The position numbers and the translations under genes are program-made. Below are positions 37,179 through 45,757 of a DNA stretch of 64,000 nt, piece after piece. Position 1 is the first letter of the stretch, and every line of letters starts with the position of its first letter. Source of the stretch: MADRE3 sp963718195. Its GTDB lineage: Bacteria > Desulfobacterota > Desulfobulbia > Desulfobulbales > Desulfocapsaceae. The DNA lies in the NCBI GenBank assembly GCA_963718195.1, contig CAVQYQ010000009.1:339221-403220 (forward strand), in the 5' to 3' direction. The notes beneath the pieces are model-generated. The model did not search any database. It saw only the letters and a list, made by a program, of their open reading frames with translations, and was not told the DNA's origin.

Positions 37179-37720
37179 TCAAACCCGTTCGCATAACATT
37201 GATATTCGGCTGCTTAAGTGCTGCCAGTGTCGTCCCCCTGCTCATGTATCCGACGGTTATCTGGCTGGCACCCCTCAAAATTCATATTGTCATGAACCTG
37301 GCGCTCTATGGCGCACTCCTCTGTCTCTGGAGCAAAACCCCTGTCGTTTCGACGGTGCTTCCCATCCTGCTGGTGACCGGGGTGGGGGTGTGGCCAGGTG
37401 CTGGATCATGGTTCATCGTGATAAGTCTAATTGTTTTCTGCTGGATCCGGAGCGGTATCTGTTTTAACGAACGACCCACCAGGGCAGTTCTTGCAGAGGC
37501 TGCAACGATAATAGGAGGGGCAGGGTACCTGTTGTTCTGGCAACCGGGGTCAGCATATGCCCTTCCTGTTGTCATCTGGTTTTTCTTTCTCGTCCAGTCC
37601 CTTTATTTTTTTATCATCCTGGACGGGACGATAGATTCAAGAAAAATGGATATCGACCGGTTTGAACAGGCAAGCAGGGAAATAGAACGGATACTCAAGA
37701 CAAATAAAGCTCGGCTGTAA
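37175..37720 (+). CDS. multi-span membrane protein of the VWA-PspA operon
   Basis: 181 residues; the start overlaps the pspA stop by four bases, so it is translationally coupled. Four to five hydrophobic spans are visible (about 8-30, 36-52, 58-83, 100-125, 128-148), ending with a charged cytoplasmic tail (EQASREIERILKTNKA). No family recognised. The neighbourhood suggests a role in anchoring PspA to the membrane or sensing membrane stress. Confidence 0.65.
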   Translation: MIKPVRITLIFGCLSAASVVPLLMYPTVIWLAPLKIHIVMNLALYGALLCLWSKTPVVSTVLPILLVTGVGVWPGAGSWFIVISLIVFCWIRSGICFNERPTRAVLAEAATIIGGAGYLLFWQPGSAYALPVVIWFFFLVQSLYFFIILDGTIDSRKMDIDRFEQASREIERILKTNKARL

Positions 37721-37829
37721 TTTTGTAAACATGCTCCAGGCGAAAACAAGTTTTTGTTATAAGCTTATGTTTCTATGGCAAAAATGTGTGCTACACCCGA
37801 CGACAGCAAGTTTTTGAAGAGTGTTCAAG

Positions 37830-38831
37830 TCAGAGCTCATACTCGACTAAGACCCCCTCCCTCTGCATTTCGTCGGCTAAGGTAAAGGTGGCAAAGGTAA
37901 TGGTGTCTGCTTTTTCATTGGGATCATCGGTTAAGACATTCTTCCAGTTCAGGCGGAGAGATATACGCCGCATGTTTAAAATAGTATCAGGTTTTGAAAG
38001 AAATTTTTCTACAGTTGTGAGCCATTTATCCGGTGATTCACTCGTGTTTCTGGTTGAGGCGATTTGGTCTTCTGTCTCAGCCAGTAATTGTTCAACCTCC
38101 CTTTGCTTTTCCAGTTTTTCAGGATCATACGGCACAAAAACGCAGCCCATTTTCGCTCCTGTTCCCGTCCCGAACATCTTTTCCATGGCGCGCAGCCATT
38201 CCTTTCGCTGGCGAAGGTCGACGAGCCGGGTCCTCACCTCTGAGAGTTTTCGGGCAGCAGCCTCGGCTATTATATCAAGAGCATGCTTTTCCAAAGCTAT
38301 TTTTGAGTCTGCCAGTGTTGTCGCCAGTCCGACGATTGCATGATCGGTGAAGGTAACAGCTCGCATGGCAGCATCGGCGACCATCATGTCTCCGAACTGC
38401 TTTCTCCCAAAAATCGTTCTTTCACTGCTGGTCATCGTCAGCAGTGCAACACGTTTGGTTCCGGCTAATGGAGCTTGAGGTCCGGTTTCATCAAGATGGT
38501 ACAGGAGCTCTTCGAAATTATCAGATTTTGTGAAGGCTGCTTTGATAAACGGATCAACATCATATCTATTGCGCCGCAACCTGATTGGTCCCGGGATTTC
38601 TGTCACCATTGCCCTGCAGTGTTCCCGGCATATCTGCAGCGGCTCGCGTAACCGCTTTCGGTAGCCTCTTACCTGTTTTAGTTTTGGTTCAATGATCTCA
38701 ACCATCGTATCGATGAGCAGATCTTCAGGCTCGCTGGTATTGAACAATCCTCCTATACGGCTGAACATGGAATGAAAAACATTCATTTTTGCTGCAGTCG
38801 TGTTCTGTTCCCTGATGTCTGTGTCTTTCAT
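37830..38831 (-). CDS. conserved-looking cytoplasmic protein of unknown function
   Basis: 333 residues from ATG 38831 (a longer start at 38873 is open). No signal or spans. The middle has a TGTGAKMGCVFVPYDPEK segment and long amphipathic helices (SKIALEKHALDIIAEAAARK, KLEKQREVEQLLAETEDQ). No family recognised. A small coiled-coil protein gene lies 114 bp upstream on the same strand. Confidence 0.55.
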   Translation of the reverse strand: MKDTDIREQNTTAAKMNVFHSMFSRIGGLFNTSEPEDLLIDTMVEIIEPKLKQVRGYRKRLREPLQICREHCRAMVTEIPGPIRLRRNRYDVDPFIKAAFTKSDNFEELLYHLDETGPQAPLAGTKRVALLTMTSSERTIFGRKQFGDMMVADAAMRAVTFTDHAIVGLATTLADSKIALEKHALDIIAEAAARKLSEVRTRLVDLRQRKEWLRAMEKMFGTGTGAKMGCVFVPYDPEKLEKQREVEQLLAETEDQIASTRNTSESPDKWLTTVEKFLSKPDTILNMRRISLRLNWKNVLTDDPNEKADTITFATFTLADEMQREGVLVEYEL

Positions 38832-38945
38832 TTTATCCAGTCTGACAACGATAGTGAGGAAAATCTGCCGCATGCCGATGATGGCGAAAATCGGATCTCA
38901 TTGTTCTGGTACGTTATATGCCCAGATTTCTCCTGAAACAATACC

Positions 38946-39242
38946 TTAAAGCATAAACGGTGTTTTTTCCTGGTATTCGGTGAGATCTTTATCGATGGAG
39001 CTGAAAATATTAAGGATTTTATCTTTGGTTTCCATCGTATTCTCGGCGGTTTCATGCTCGTCCAGATTGTGAAGTTGAACGATAGCAGTATCTATTGCCG
39101 TCTTTAACTTCTCCGATTTTGCACTGAGCAGTTTCCTGTTCTCTGCAGTAGCTTTTTCTTTCTGTTTCTCAAGTTTTTTCAGATTTTGCTGCCACTCCGC
39201 TATCTTGCCGTCAATGATATCTTTGTAGGTTGATGATTGCAT
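38946..39242 (-). CDS. small coiled-coil protein
   Basis: 98 residues. It is almost entirely helical and charged (WQQNLKKLEKQKEKATAENR then KSEKLKTAIDTAIVQLHNLD). A strong ribosome site (AAGGAGG) precedes ATG 39242. Function unknown. It is probably co-transcribed with the gene at 37830-38831. Confidence 0.65.
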   Translation of the reverse strand: MQSSTYKDIIDGKIAEWQQNLKKLEKQKEKATAENRKLLSAKSEKLKTAIDTAIVQLHNLDEHETAENTMETKDKILNIFSSIDKDLTEYQEKTPFML

Positions 39243-39479
39243 ATAATCCTCCTTCTCTCGTATTTAAATATGTAATCAATTGTCAGGGGGCCAAGGTTTG
39301 TCCCTACGTCTATACTATAAATCGTGATGGGCGGTCGGGCTAAAAAATTCTACTCATCGTGAACCAGATTTTTCGTAGAGAAAGCTCTATGATTCCTTGT
39401 TGTAAAGGTGATAGAATATATTTCAAAACCATATTAGCTGCCGAGGCCAACAGCATATCATCTCAAAAAGGGTATGGAC

Positions 39480-40847
39480 ATGAGTGGTTATCTCTTGAGG
39501 ATTGTTTCAAAAAAAATCTGTTTTCTGTCTCTTGCCTTGGTGTGCCTGCTCCTGGCATCACCCGGGGCACTTCTGGCAGGACCGATTATATCTTCTACCC
39601 GGGTCACTTCTGTTGACGTGCCTGCTGCCGTAGACCCAGGTCGGGGTGATAATACGGGTGCTTTCTGGACTTTTTCTGAGTTGAGGAGTTTTGCCCTTTC
39701 ACCTTCCCCCAATGGCGAGAGCAAGGTCGGTTGGCAGGATGTCAGTGGTATAATCCACGTGACGCCGCTAACCTCTGGCGATGAGAGGAAAGCAGATGAC
39801 ATACTCGTTGGAGCAGGAAAACTCTATGATCTTGTTGCCCATGATAATGGATTTGCTGTCCTGATAATGAAAGACACGCGCATGTATGTTGAAAAATATA
39901 ATGATGCCGGTACCAGAATCTTCCGGACTGAACTCACCGATAGCGATGACCGGGTAGATAACTGGCACACGGGCAAACTTGCCTATGATGGCACAAAATA
40001 CAGTGCTTACTTTGCTATACACGGTACTGCCGGCTGGACCGAGGGACATGAGGGCGACAAGTTGAAGTACATTGACCCACTTGGCACTATCCAACTTGGC
40101 GGCTGGGAGTGGGGGTGCAGTCACAGCATGGATCAACGATTCGTTAGTTCCGACTCGGCAGACATTCCGATTTGTGTGTCAGATTGCTACCCGGGGAAAG
40201 GCATTTACCTGGAAAACAGGTACCAGGTATCGCAAGCGGTCGGCGATTGCAGCGGGAGTACGAATGCCAGATTCGGAGAAGCGGCGATGGCGGGTGAACA
40301 CGGGGTGCTTGTTTATCTCTCCATTGACGGGAGAAGTCGCTGGGACGTGATTTTTGACTCCTTTGCAGGGAGTGCTCCGTTCGCTGTTCGTTCTGAAGTG
40401 GCATTGACCAGCACACCTGATAAAAATGAAATTAACCCCAAGGTGGTCCCCGTTGCCGATGACAAGCTCCTGGTTTCCTGGGAAACCAGTGATGGGGGGA
40501 TGCGGACGTTTCAATTTGTAGACCTGGACGGCAATCCTCTGGGTGCACCTGAAATGGTGGATGTTCATGCCGGACCGGTTAACGATTTCAAGATCTACCC
40601 CAATGGCGATATCGGCTGGGCCTATGCCTGGGATGATATGAATCACCTGAAAATTGTGCGAATACAATTACAACAGGGCGATCTCAATGGTGATGGAACC
40701 ATCGACCTGCAGGACGTGATCATCGGACTGAACGTGTTGAGCGGGAGTAATTTGATCGGGATAACGACTGATGGGGATGTAAATGCTGATCATAGAATCG
40801 GGATGGAGGAGATCGTCCACGATCTGAAGAGGATCTCTGAGGAGTAA
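39480..40847 (+). CDS. secreted protein with C-terminal dockerin-like repeats
   Basis: 455 residues from ATG 39480 (a second ATG two codons before). An N-terminal signal peptide (SKKICFLSLALVCLLLASPG) leads to a long beta-rich body with WKEDG-type and DWHTG repeats and several Cys. The final 45 residues carry two calcium-binding loops, DLNGDGTIDLQDVI and DVNADHRIGMEEIV, like a type I dockerin or EF-hand pair. It is extracellular or on the cell surface. A lone dockerin-type tail can anchor a protein to a cohesin, but none is seen nearby. Confidence 0.65.
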   Translation: MSGYLLRIVSKKICFLSLALVCLLLASPGALLAGPIISSTRVTSVDVPAAVDPGRGDNTGAFWTFSELRSFALSPSPNGESKVGWQDVSGIIHVTPLTSGDERKADDILVGAGKLYDLVAHDNGFAVLIMKDTRMYVEKYNDAGTRIFRTELTDSDDRVDNWHTGKLAYDGTKYSAYFAIHGTAGWTEGHEGDKLKYIDPLGTIQLGGWEWGCSHSMDQRFVSSDSADIPICVSDCYPGKGIYLENRYQVSQAVGDCSGSTNARFGEAAMAGEHGVLVYLSIDGRSRWDVIFDSFAGSAPFAVRSEVALTSTPDKNEINPKVVPVADDKLLVSWETSDGGMRTFQFVDLDGNPLGAPEMVDVHAGPVNDFKIYPNGDIGWAYAWDDMNHLKIVRIQLQQGDLNGDGTIDLQDVIIGLNVLSGSNLIGITTDGDVNADHRIGMEEIVHDLKRISEE

Positions 40848-40950
40848 CGATTCCCCTCGACTCAACCAGAGGTGATAGTCAGGTCTTAATTCTATCCAGG
40901 AAGATGAGCTAACGGTTCGGGTCGTATAAGTAAGCCACAGGAAAAAACAT

Positions 40951-41916
40951 TTAATGTTGTATTGTTATGACTATTTTTCCTTTGAAAAGACCCTCCCCAA
41001 AATACCGGAAAGCAGCCGCAGCTTCTTCTAGAGGAAAACATTTATCTATGACAGGCTTTAGTTTGCCAACCTCATAAAGTTCTATTAGATAATTCAAATC
41101 CTTATTTGCTTTATAAGCCACCATATGCATTTTATGTTTTCCAAACAGTTTCCTAAATAGAACAAGCTGAAGTATTCGAGAGGTTTTGCCTCCGACAGTC
41201 ACATAAGTCCCATTTGGATATAATGCACGTTTATAATCAAGAATAGAACGAGTTGTTTTGACATCAAAGATCAGATCATATTGGTGCCCATTTTTTGTAA
41301 AATCTTCTTTATTGTAATCAATTACATATTCCGCACCAAGAGTGCGCATCATGTCTAGTTTCTCTGTGCAGTCAACTCCTGTTAATTCTACATCGAATAA
41401 TTTTGCTATCTGAATAGCTAATGTACCCGTAGAGCCACCCCCACCATTTATCAAAACCTTTTGTCCTGATTTAATCTGTCCAAAATCATTGAGTCCCTGT
41501 ACAGCGAGGTTGCCTCCATGAGACAGACAGGCGGCTTCCTCAAATGTCATGCTAGCAGGTTTAAGAACCAGCTTATTTTCACAAGCACAAGTATACTCAG
41601 CAAAAGCACCCCAACCATCATCTGACAGGTCACCAAACACTTCATCTCCAACATGAAGATATCTTACATTTTTCCCGACTGCTTCAACTTGTCCAGCGAT
41701 GTCACACCCATGTATTTGGAAGTTTTTTGGTTTTAACAGACCACTGAAGAAGCGATATTCAAATGGCCTACCTGTTAGCATATCCCAATCCCATGAGTTT
41801 ATTGATACTGCATGGACTTTTACTAAGACTTCATCATCTCCTGGGATCGGATTTTGGATATCTTCGAGTCTCAGAACGTCTGGTGAACCGTATTTGTAAT
41901 AGACAACCGCTTTCAT
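40951..41916 (-). CDS. NAD(P)H-quinone oxidoreductase-like MDR protein
   Basis: 321 residues, medium-chain dehydrogenase/reductase superfamily. The N-terminal GroES-like part (KAVVYYKYGSPDVLRLEDI, HAVSINSWDWDM) lacks the catalytic zinc Cys/His set, so it is the quinone-oxidoreductase type. The Rossmann nucleotide site is KVLINGGGGSTGTLAIQIAK. It would reduce a quinone or enone with NAD(P)H. The gene opens the AT-rich stretch (about 35-40 % GC), suggesting transfer. Confidence 0.8.
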   Translation of the reverse strand: MKAVVYYKYGSPDVLRLEDIQNPIPGDDEVLVKVHAVSINSWDWDMLTGRPFEYRFFSGLLKPKNFQIHGCDIAGQVEAVGKNVRYLHVGDEVFGDLSDDGWGAFAEYTCACENKLVLKPASMTFEEAACLSHGGNLAVQGLNDFGQIKSGQKVLINGGGGSTGTLAIQIAKLFDVELTGVDCTEKLDMMRTLGAEYVIDYNKEDFTKNGHQYDLIFDVKTTRSILDYKRALYPNGTYVTVGGKTSRILQLVLFRKLFGKHKMHMVAYKANKDLNYLIELYEVGKLKPVIDKCFPLEEAAAAFRYFGEGLFKGKIVITIQH

Positions 41917-42141
41917 AATGATTCTTTCGCAATTACCTTGTTAGGAACTCTTTCAATAGAGCTTGATACTGCATTCCCCCCCAGGGGCTTGAAATAAATT
42001 GAGAGGGAAATCACTGATTGCCGCGCTGTTTGCAAATTGCCATTGTTTTTCTATTTTCTTTATTGAAAAACGCACCAGGTTGACACAACCGACGAGCTTC
42101 ATCGAGTCCGTGTTGATGGGATGGCGATGCTCATTATTCTC

Positions 42142-42723
42142 TTAGATTTGTGGATTTCTTACCATATATTTGTTTTCAACATTGAAAATGATGGATTTGG
42201 AAATCACTCCAAAGCCGAATTTTTTATAAAAAATGACATTTTTTTCTAAATCTGTTTCTAAATATGCTCTTGCAGAACATGTATCCACTTCTTTGCAAAA
42301 ACGCGCCATAAGTTTTGAGCCTAATCCGAGCCTTCTATGAGATGGAAGAACCCCAATAGGGCCCAGGTGCCAATGCTGTTCAGAAGGATCTCTGATTGAC
42401 CATTCTCTGAGCCAGAAATTTTTCCTATAATTGATATCGTTTTCGTCGGCTTGTTCAACTATTTCATACTCATTTTTTCGGCCCACACATGATTTCATTC
42501 TCATCACACCAACAATTTTTTCACCTTCTTTGGCAAGAAATGTAATGCTGGGGAGATTAGAGAATAATTCAATAAACATATTTTCGATATCCAATCGTTG
42601 CATCTCACCATTACCAAGAAAAACAGCAATATGGAGAGGGTTGTTCAGCATAGCAACGCTGAGTACTTTTGCCGCCTCCTGGATATCACTTAGTTCCATT
42701 AAAGAAATGTTGAAAGTATCCAT
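42142..42723 (-). CDS. GNAT-family N-acetyltransferase
   Basis: 193 residues from ATG 42723, selected because GAGGA is seven bases upstream. Motif A reads LGPIGVLPSHRRLGLGSKLM, with the acetyl-CoA pyrophosphate-binding R/QxxGxG/A element. Acetyl-acceptor unknown. Within the AT-rich stretch. Confidence 0.82.
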   Translation of the reverse strand: MDTFNISLMELSDIQEAAKVLSVAMLNNPLHIAVFLGNGEMQRLDIENMFIELFSNLPSITFLAKEGEKIVGVMRMKSCVGRKNEYEIVEQADENDINYRKNFWLREWSIRDPSEQHWHLGPIGVLPSHRRLGLGSKLMARFCKEVDTCSARAYLETDLEKNVIFYKKFGFGVISKSIIFNVENKYMVRNPQI

Positions 42724-42786
42724 ATCCATTCCTCAATAAATAGATGTCTTTTAGCGTTCAACACATCATATTTAATATTTGAAAAT

Positions 42787-42821
42787 AGATCTGTCCCCTT
42801 TTCTTAGATCTGTCCCCTTTT
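42787..42821. repeat. tandem 16-base repeat (AGATCTGTCCCCTTTT x2)
   Basis: Two exact copies of AGATCTGTCCCCTTTT, 19 bases apart, precede a T/C-rich tract. The AAAAGGGGACAGATCT word is common near REP-associated transposase (Y1_Tnp) genes and scattered intergenic sites in deltaproteobacteria, from general knowledge. No transposase is visible here. Confidence 0.6.
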
Positions 42822-43008
42822 TTCTTCTTTTTTCTTTTTCGGTGAACACCATATGAAACGCTTGTAGATGGAAAACAATTGTGGCAGGATGAAAACCTGA
42901 TTTGCATTTGATCCGACAGACACTCTGAATATCTGGTAATTGTCAGTCCCAGTCGTGACTAATACAGTCTAGAAATCACCTACTTTTTATTCATTATCAA
43001 TTATCTGT

Positions 43009-44904
43009 ATGAAACTTGATCGTTCTCTCTTTTTGGTTACCGTAATCACCATATTCTGCATTTCCATGTGCTGTGTTTTCTACACTAGATTATCCTTTGT
43101 AGAGGTTGGAGATGTAGGGATAAAGGCTAAATTTTTGTTTTTCGATCGTTTTTTTGTAGAAGCCGGTATTGTATGTCTTATTGGTATCTGGCTGCTCCGG
43201 TTTAATCGATGGGTGCGGTCATGTTTTTATGGACTTTTATTCCTGTATTGCTCTGTCACAAGTCTTCAAGTTTGTTCATTTTATATTGGTGGGGAATATC
43301 TGACTCGCCTGGCTCTTGAAAATATTAATCATGTTTCTCTCTTGATTAATGCCTTTACATTATCTGCTATCGCGCTTGCTATAACTGCATTTGTCTTGTT
43401 TGTTTTTATTTCAGAATGCCATGCTACCCCCCGACTCAGACCTCTCGCCATTTCAATAATATCCTTTCTTGTTTTGACTAACTGTTTGATTTTTATATTC
43501 AGCCCCAATTGGTTACCATCAAACATTCTGACAGCTCGAAAATTTATCGCAAAAGAAAATTTCATTCACTACACATCTCCTATCGACACTTTTTATCAAA
43601 CATTTTTGGGCGAAGGCCAACGTGAACTTCAAACAAAGTTTCGCGGTTTATTACCATCAGAAAAATATTTTCTTGATAAGCAGGGATACATTTTTGATCA
43701 AAATGAACAATATCCATTAATTAAAGACTTTATCTACAAAGGGCCGCTTGCCATTGGAGATGTTCAACGAACCCTTCAGCCCAACATTATAGTTTTTTTT
43801 ACAGAAGGGCTATCCACAAACCTTACGAATGTCTATGAGCCAGATTTAACCGAAATAACACCGCACCTTTTAGATTTTTCAAGATCTTCCATGAGGGTAG
43901 ACAACTATTACGGTCATACTTCGGCTACTTATAGAGGACTATTAGGACAGCTTTGTTCCATTTACCCCTATTATGGTGGCTATGGTGGTTGGCATAGCTT
44001 CTATGACAAGATAGTCAAACCGCCCTATAATAGTTTGAATAGGGTCTTAAGCTCAGAAGGTTATCATACCGTTTTTCTCGACACCCATATCCACGATAAA
44101 GCCTATATTGATGAAATGATGGGCCATATTGGTTTCGATGAAATTGTCACAGGAGATCAATTATCTTCAAGATATCTGAATAACGAGAAACCGCTTCGTG
44201 ATGACTCAGTTTCGGATATGCAGTTTTACCGAAGTTTTGTTCAGTACCTCAGGGACAAGGAAGATTCGCAAGATGTACCATTTTTTATTGGCATTTATAC
44301 ACTGGGAACGCATGCGTTCCGTGATATGGCAGATGATGGAGAAGCTTTTGAAGATGGCTCTAATAGAGTCTTGAATAGAAATTATAGCCTCGATAAAGCA
44401 TTTGGGGTTTTCTGGGATTATTTCCGGAACTCTTTGTTTGCTCGGAATACTATTGTTATTTTTACGTCAGATCATGCTCCTTATATGGAAAAACCCTACC
44501 TGGAAGCATTAGAAAAAATTGGTACTACAACGTTCCAACCGTCATTCTTGGATACCATTCCCCTGATAATCTATGATCCCACCCGAGAGTTGCCAGAGAG
44601 TTACAACGCAAAAACAAAAACCTCTATCGATTTTGCTCCGTCCTTACTTCATTATTTGGGAATAAGTAATCGGAAAAATTCTTTTATTGGAGAATCTATT
44701 TTCGAGACAGATGAAAATCGCCAGAGACTCTATGGTGTCTATAGTGCCGAACACCTGATGGTTGTTGATGGCAACGGTAGTTATTTCACCTTGGATGATA
44801 GCCGGCATTTGGAATCTACTGTAAATCTCTTTCTTAAATATGTTAATGGGGTAAAGCATTACGAAATGAAACGTCGTATCTGGCCTGCTGACCTCCCCCA
44901 ATAA
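43009..44904 (+). CDS. LtaS-like membrane phosphoglycerol transferase/sulfatase-family protein
   Basis: 631 residues. Five N-terminal spans (about 7-27, 47-66, 70-90, 105-130, 144-165) precede an extracytoplasmic sulfatase-fold domain with YYGHTSATYRGL (T304 aligns with the catalytic Thr of LtaS) and metal ligands in FTSDHAPYME. LtaS and OpgB enzymes transfer sn-glycerol-1-phosphate to lipoteichoic acid or glucans. In this Gram-negative setting the substrate is likely a membrane-derived glucan or surface polymer. AT-rich, weakly preceded ribosome site. Confidence 0.82.
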   Translation: MKLDRSLFLVTVITIFCISMCCVFYTRLSFVEVGDVGIKAKFLFFDRFFVEAGIVCLIGIWLLRFNRWVRSCFYGLLFLYCSVTSLQVCSFYIGGEYLTRLALENINHVSLLINAFTLSAIALAITAFVLFVFISECHATPRLRPLAISIISFLVLTNCLIFIFSPNWLPSNILTARKFIAKENFIHYTSPIDTFYQTFLGEGQRELQTKFRGLLPSEKYFLDKQGYIFDQNEQYPLIKDFIYKGPLAIGDVQRTLQPNIIVFFTEGLSTNLTNVYEPDLTEITPHLLDFSRSSMRVDNYYGHTSATYRGLLGQLCSIYPYYGGYGGWHSFYDKIVKPPYNSLNRVLSSEGYHTVFLDTHIHDKAYIDEMMGHIGFDEIVTGDQLSSRYLNNEKPLRDDSVSDMQFYRSFVQYLRDKEDSQDVPFFIGIYTLGTHAFRDMADDGEAFEDGSNRVLNRNYSLDKAFGVFWDYFRNSLFARNTIVIFTSDHAPYMEKPYLEALEKIGTTTFQPSFLDTIPLIIYDPTRELPESYNAKTKTSIDFAPSLLHYLGISNRKNSFIGESIFETDENRQRLYGVYSAEHLMVVDGNGSYFTLDDSRHLESTVNLFLKYVNGVKHYEMKRRIWPADLPQ

Positions 44905-45026
44905 TCTGATCAGATCATTTATTAAACAGCCACATTGTTCCATTTACTTGTCAGGGGCAATGTTTACAGTCTAATTTTTATACATGTAAGCCTCTGCTCA
45001 TTCTCGATTGTCACAAGGGAGGAATC

Positions 45027-45492
45027 ATGAAAATGAATCCTATCCTGATCGCGCACGTTTGTCATATCCCAAAATGTTTTTGCTGGAGATGACTCGGATG
45101 CTTTCAGGGCGGCAGTCAAGGATGTTTTTGATATTTACAGTTCTGCAACAGTTAATAAAGATGTAGACGCCTGGATTTCACTATGGGATGAGAAGGGAAT
45201 CAAAATGGTTCCAGATCTTCCGGCAATATACGGAAAGTCGGCCATAGAAGCGTTAAAAAGGAAAAACTTTAAAAAGCCTGTTGATAGGACTATGGAGATA
45301 AAAATTGAAGATGCCCAGGTGGCAGGTGAATTTGGCTTTGCCCACGGTATTTACTCAACTTCAATTAAACCGGTGGAGGGAGGGGATACAAAGTTTGCAG
45401 TCGGCAAGTTTTTAACTGTTTTCAAGAAGCAAGCTAATGGTTCTTGGAAAATCTACCGTGACAGTGTCAGCCCCAATCAAACTTCCAAGTGA
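45027..45492 (+). pseudogene. NTF2-like (SnoaL/DUF4440) secreted protein, frameshifted
   Basis: From ATG 45027 (AAGGGAGGA upstream) a signal peptide begins (MKMNPILIA) but the frame breaks and stops early. The body is open in another frame from about 45057 (FVISQNVFAGDDSDAFRAAV, then SLWDEKGIKMVPDLP, VGKFLTVFKKQANGSW) and has the NTF2-like fold. Joining the two requires a one-base net shift in the sequence GCGCACGTTTG. A real lesion or a base error are both possible. The only intact ATG within the body is 45205, which would lose the first third. Confidence 0.65.
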
Positions 45493-45512
45493 GCCTTTTG
45501 CAAAATGATGAT
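45491..45512. repeat. 22-base partial copy of the dispersed element end
   Basis: GAGCCTTTTGCAAAATGATG plus AT is identical to the left end of the copy at 57321, then diverges. A GCGTTTTG a few bases later matches the right end, so it may be an internally deleted copy. It begins at the end of the NTF2-like gene. Confidence 0.6.
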
Positions 45513-45757
45513 GTAGCGTTTTGATCCCTATGCTCGTGGTAATTTACTCTATTCAAGCTTTGGCCCAGGAGGGTGCTCCAGAGTTTGTGTTGCTCCGTAT
45601 ACCGCAACACTCGTGGTTTCGTCTTCCCAGGTAATTGAGAGCATTTCCAGTATTGATGTCTGCTGATCTATTTCTTCCGACATTGCCGTGCAGGTCGTGC
45701 TGCTCTTCATGAGAATTGCTGACAAAAGGAAGTTTTACTGGTTATCCAGGATACAGC

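Noticed and set aside
45205..45492. Independent short gene starting at the in-body ATG 45205
   Set aside because: The open frame extends upstream as NTF2-like protein sequence and a good ribosome site lies at 45017-45025, so the true gene starts earlier and is frameshifted.
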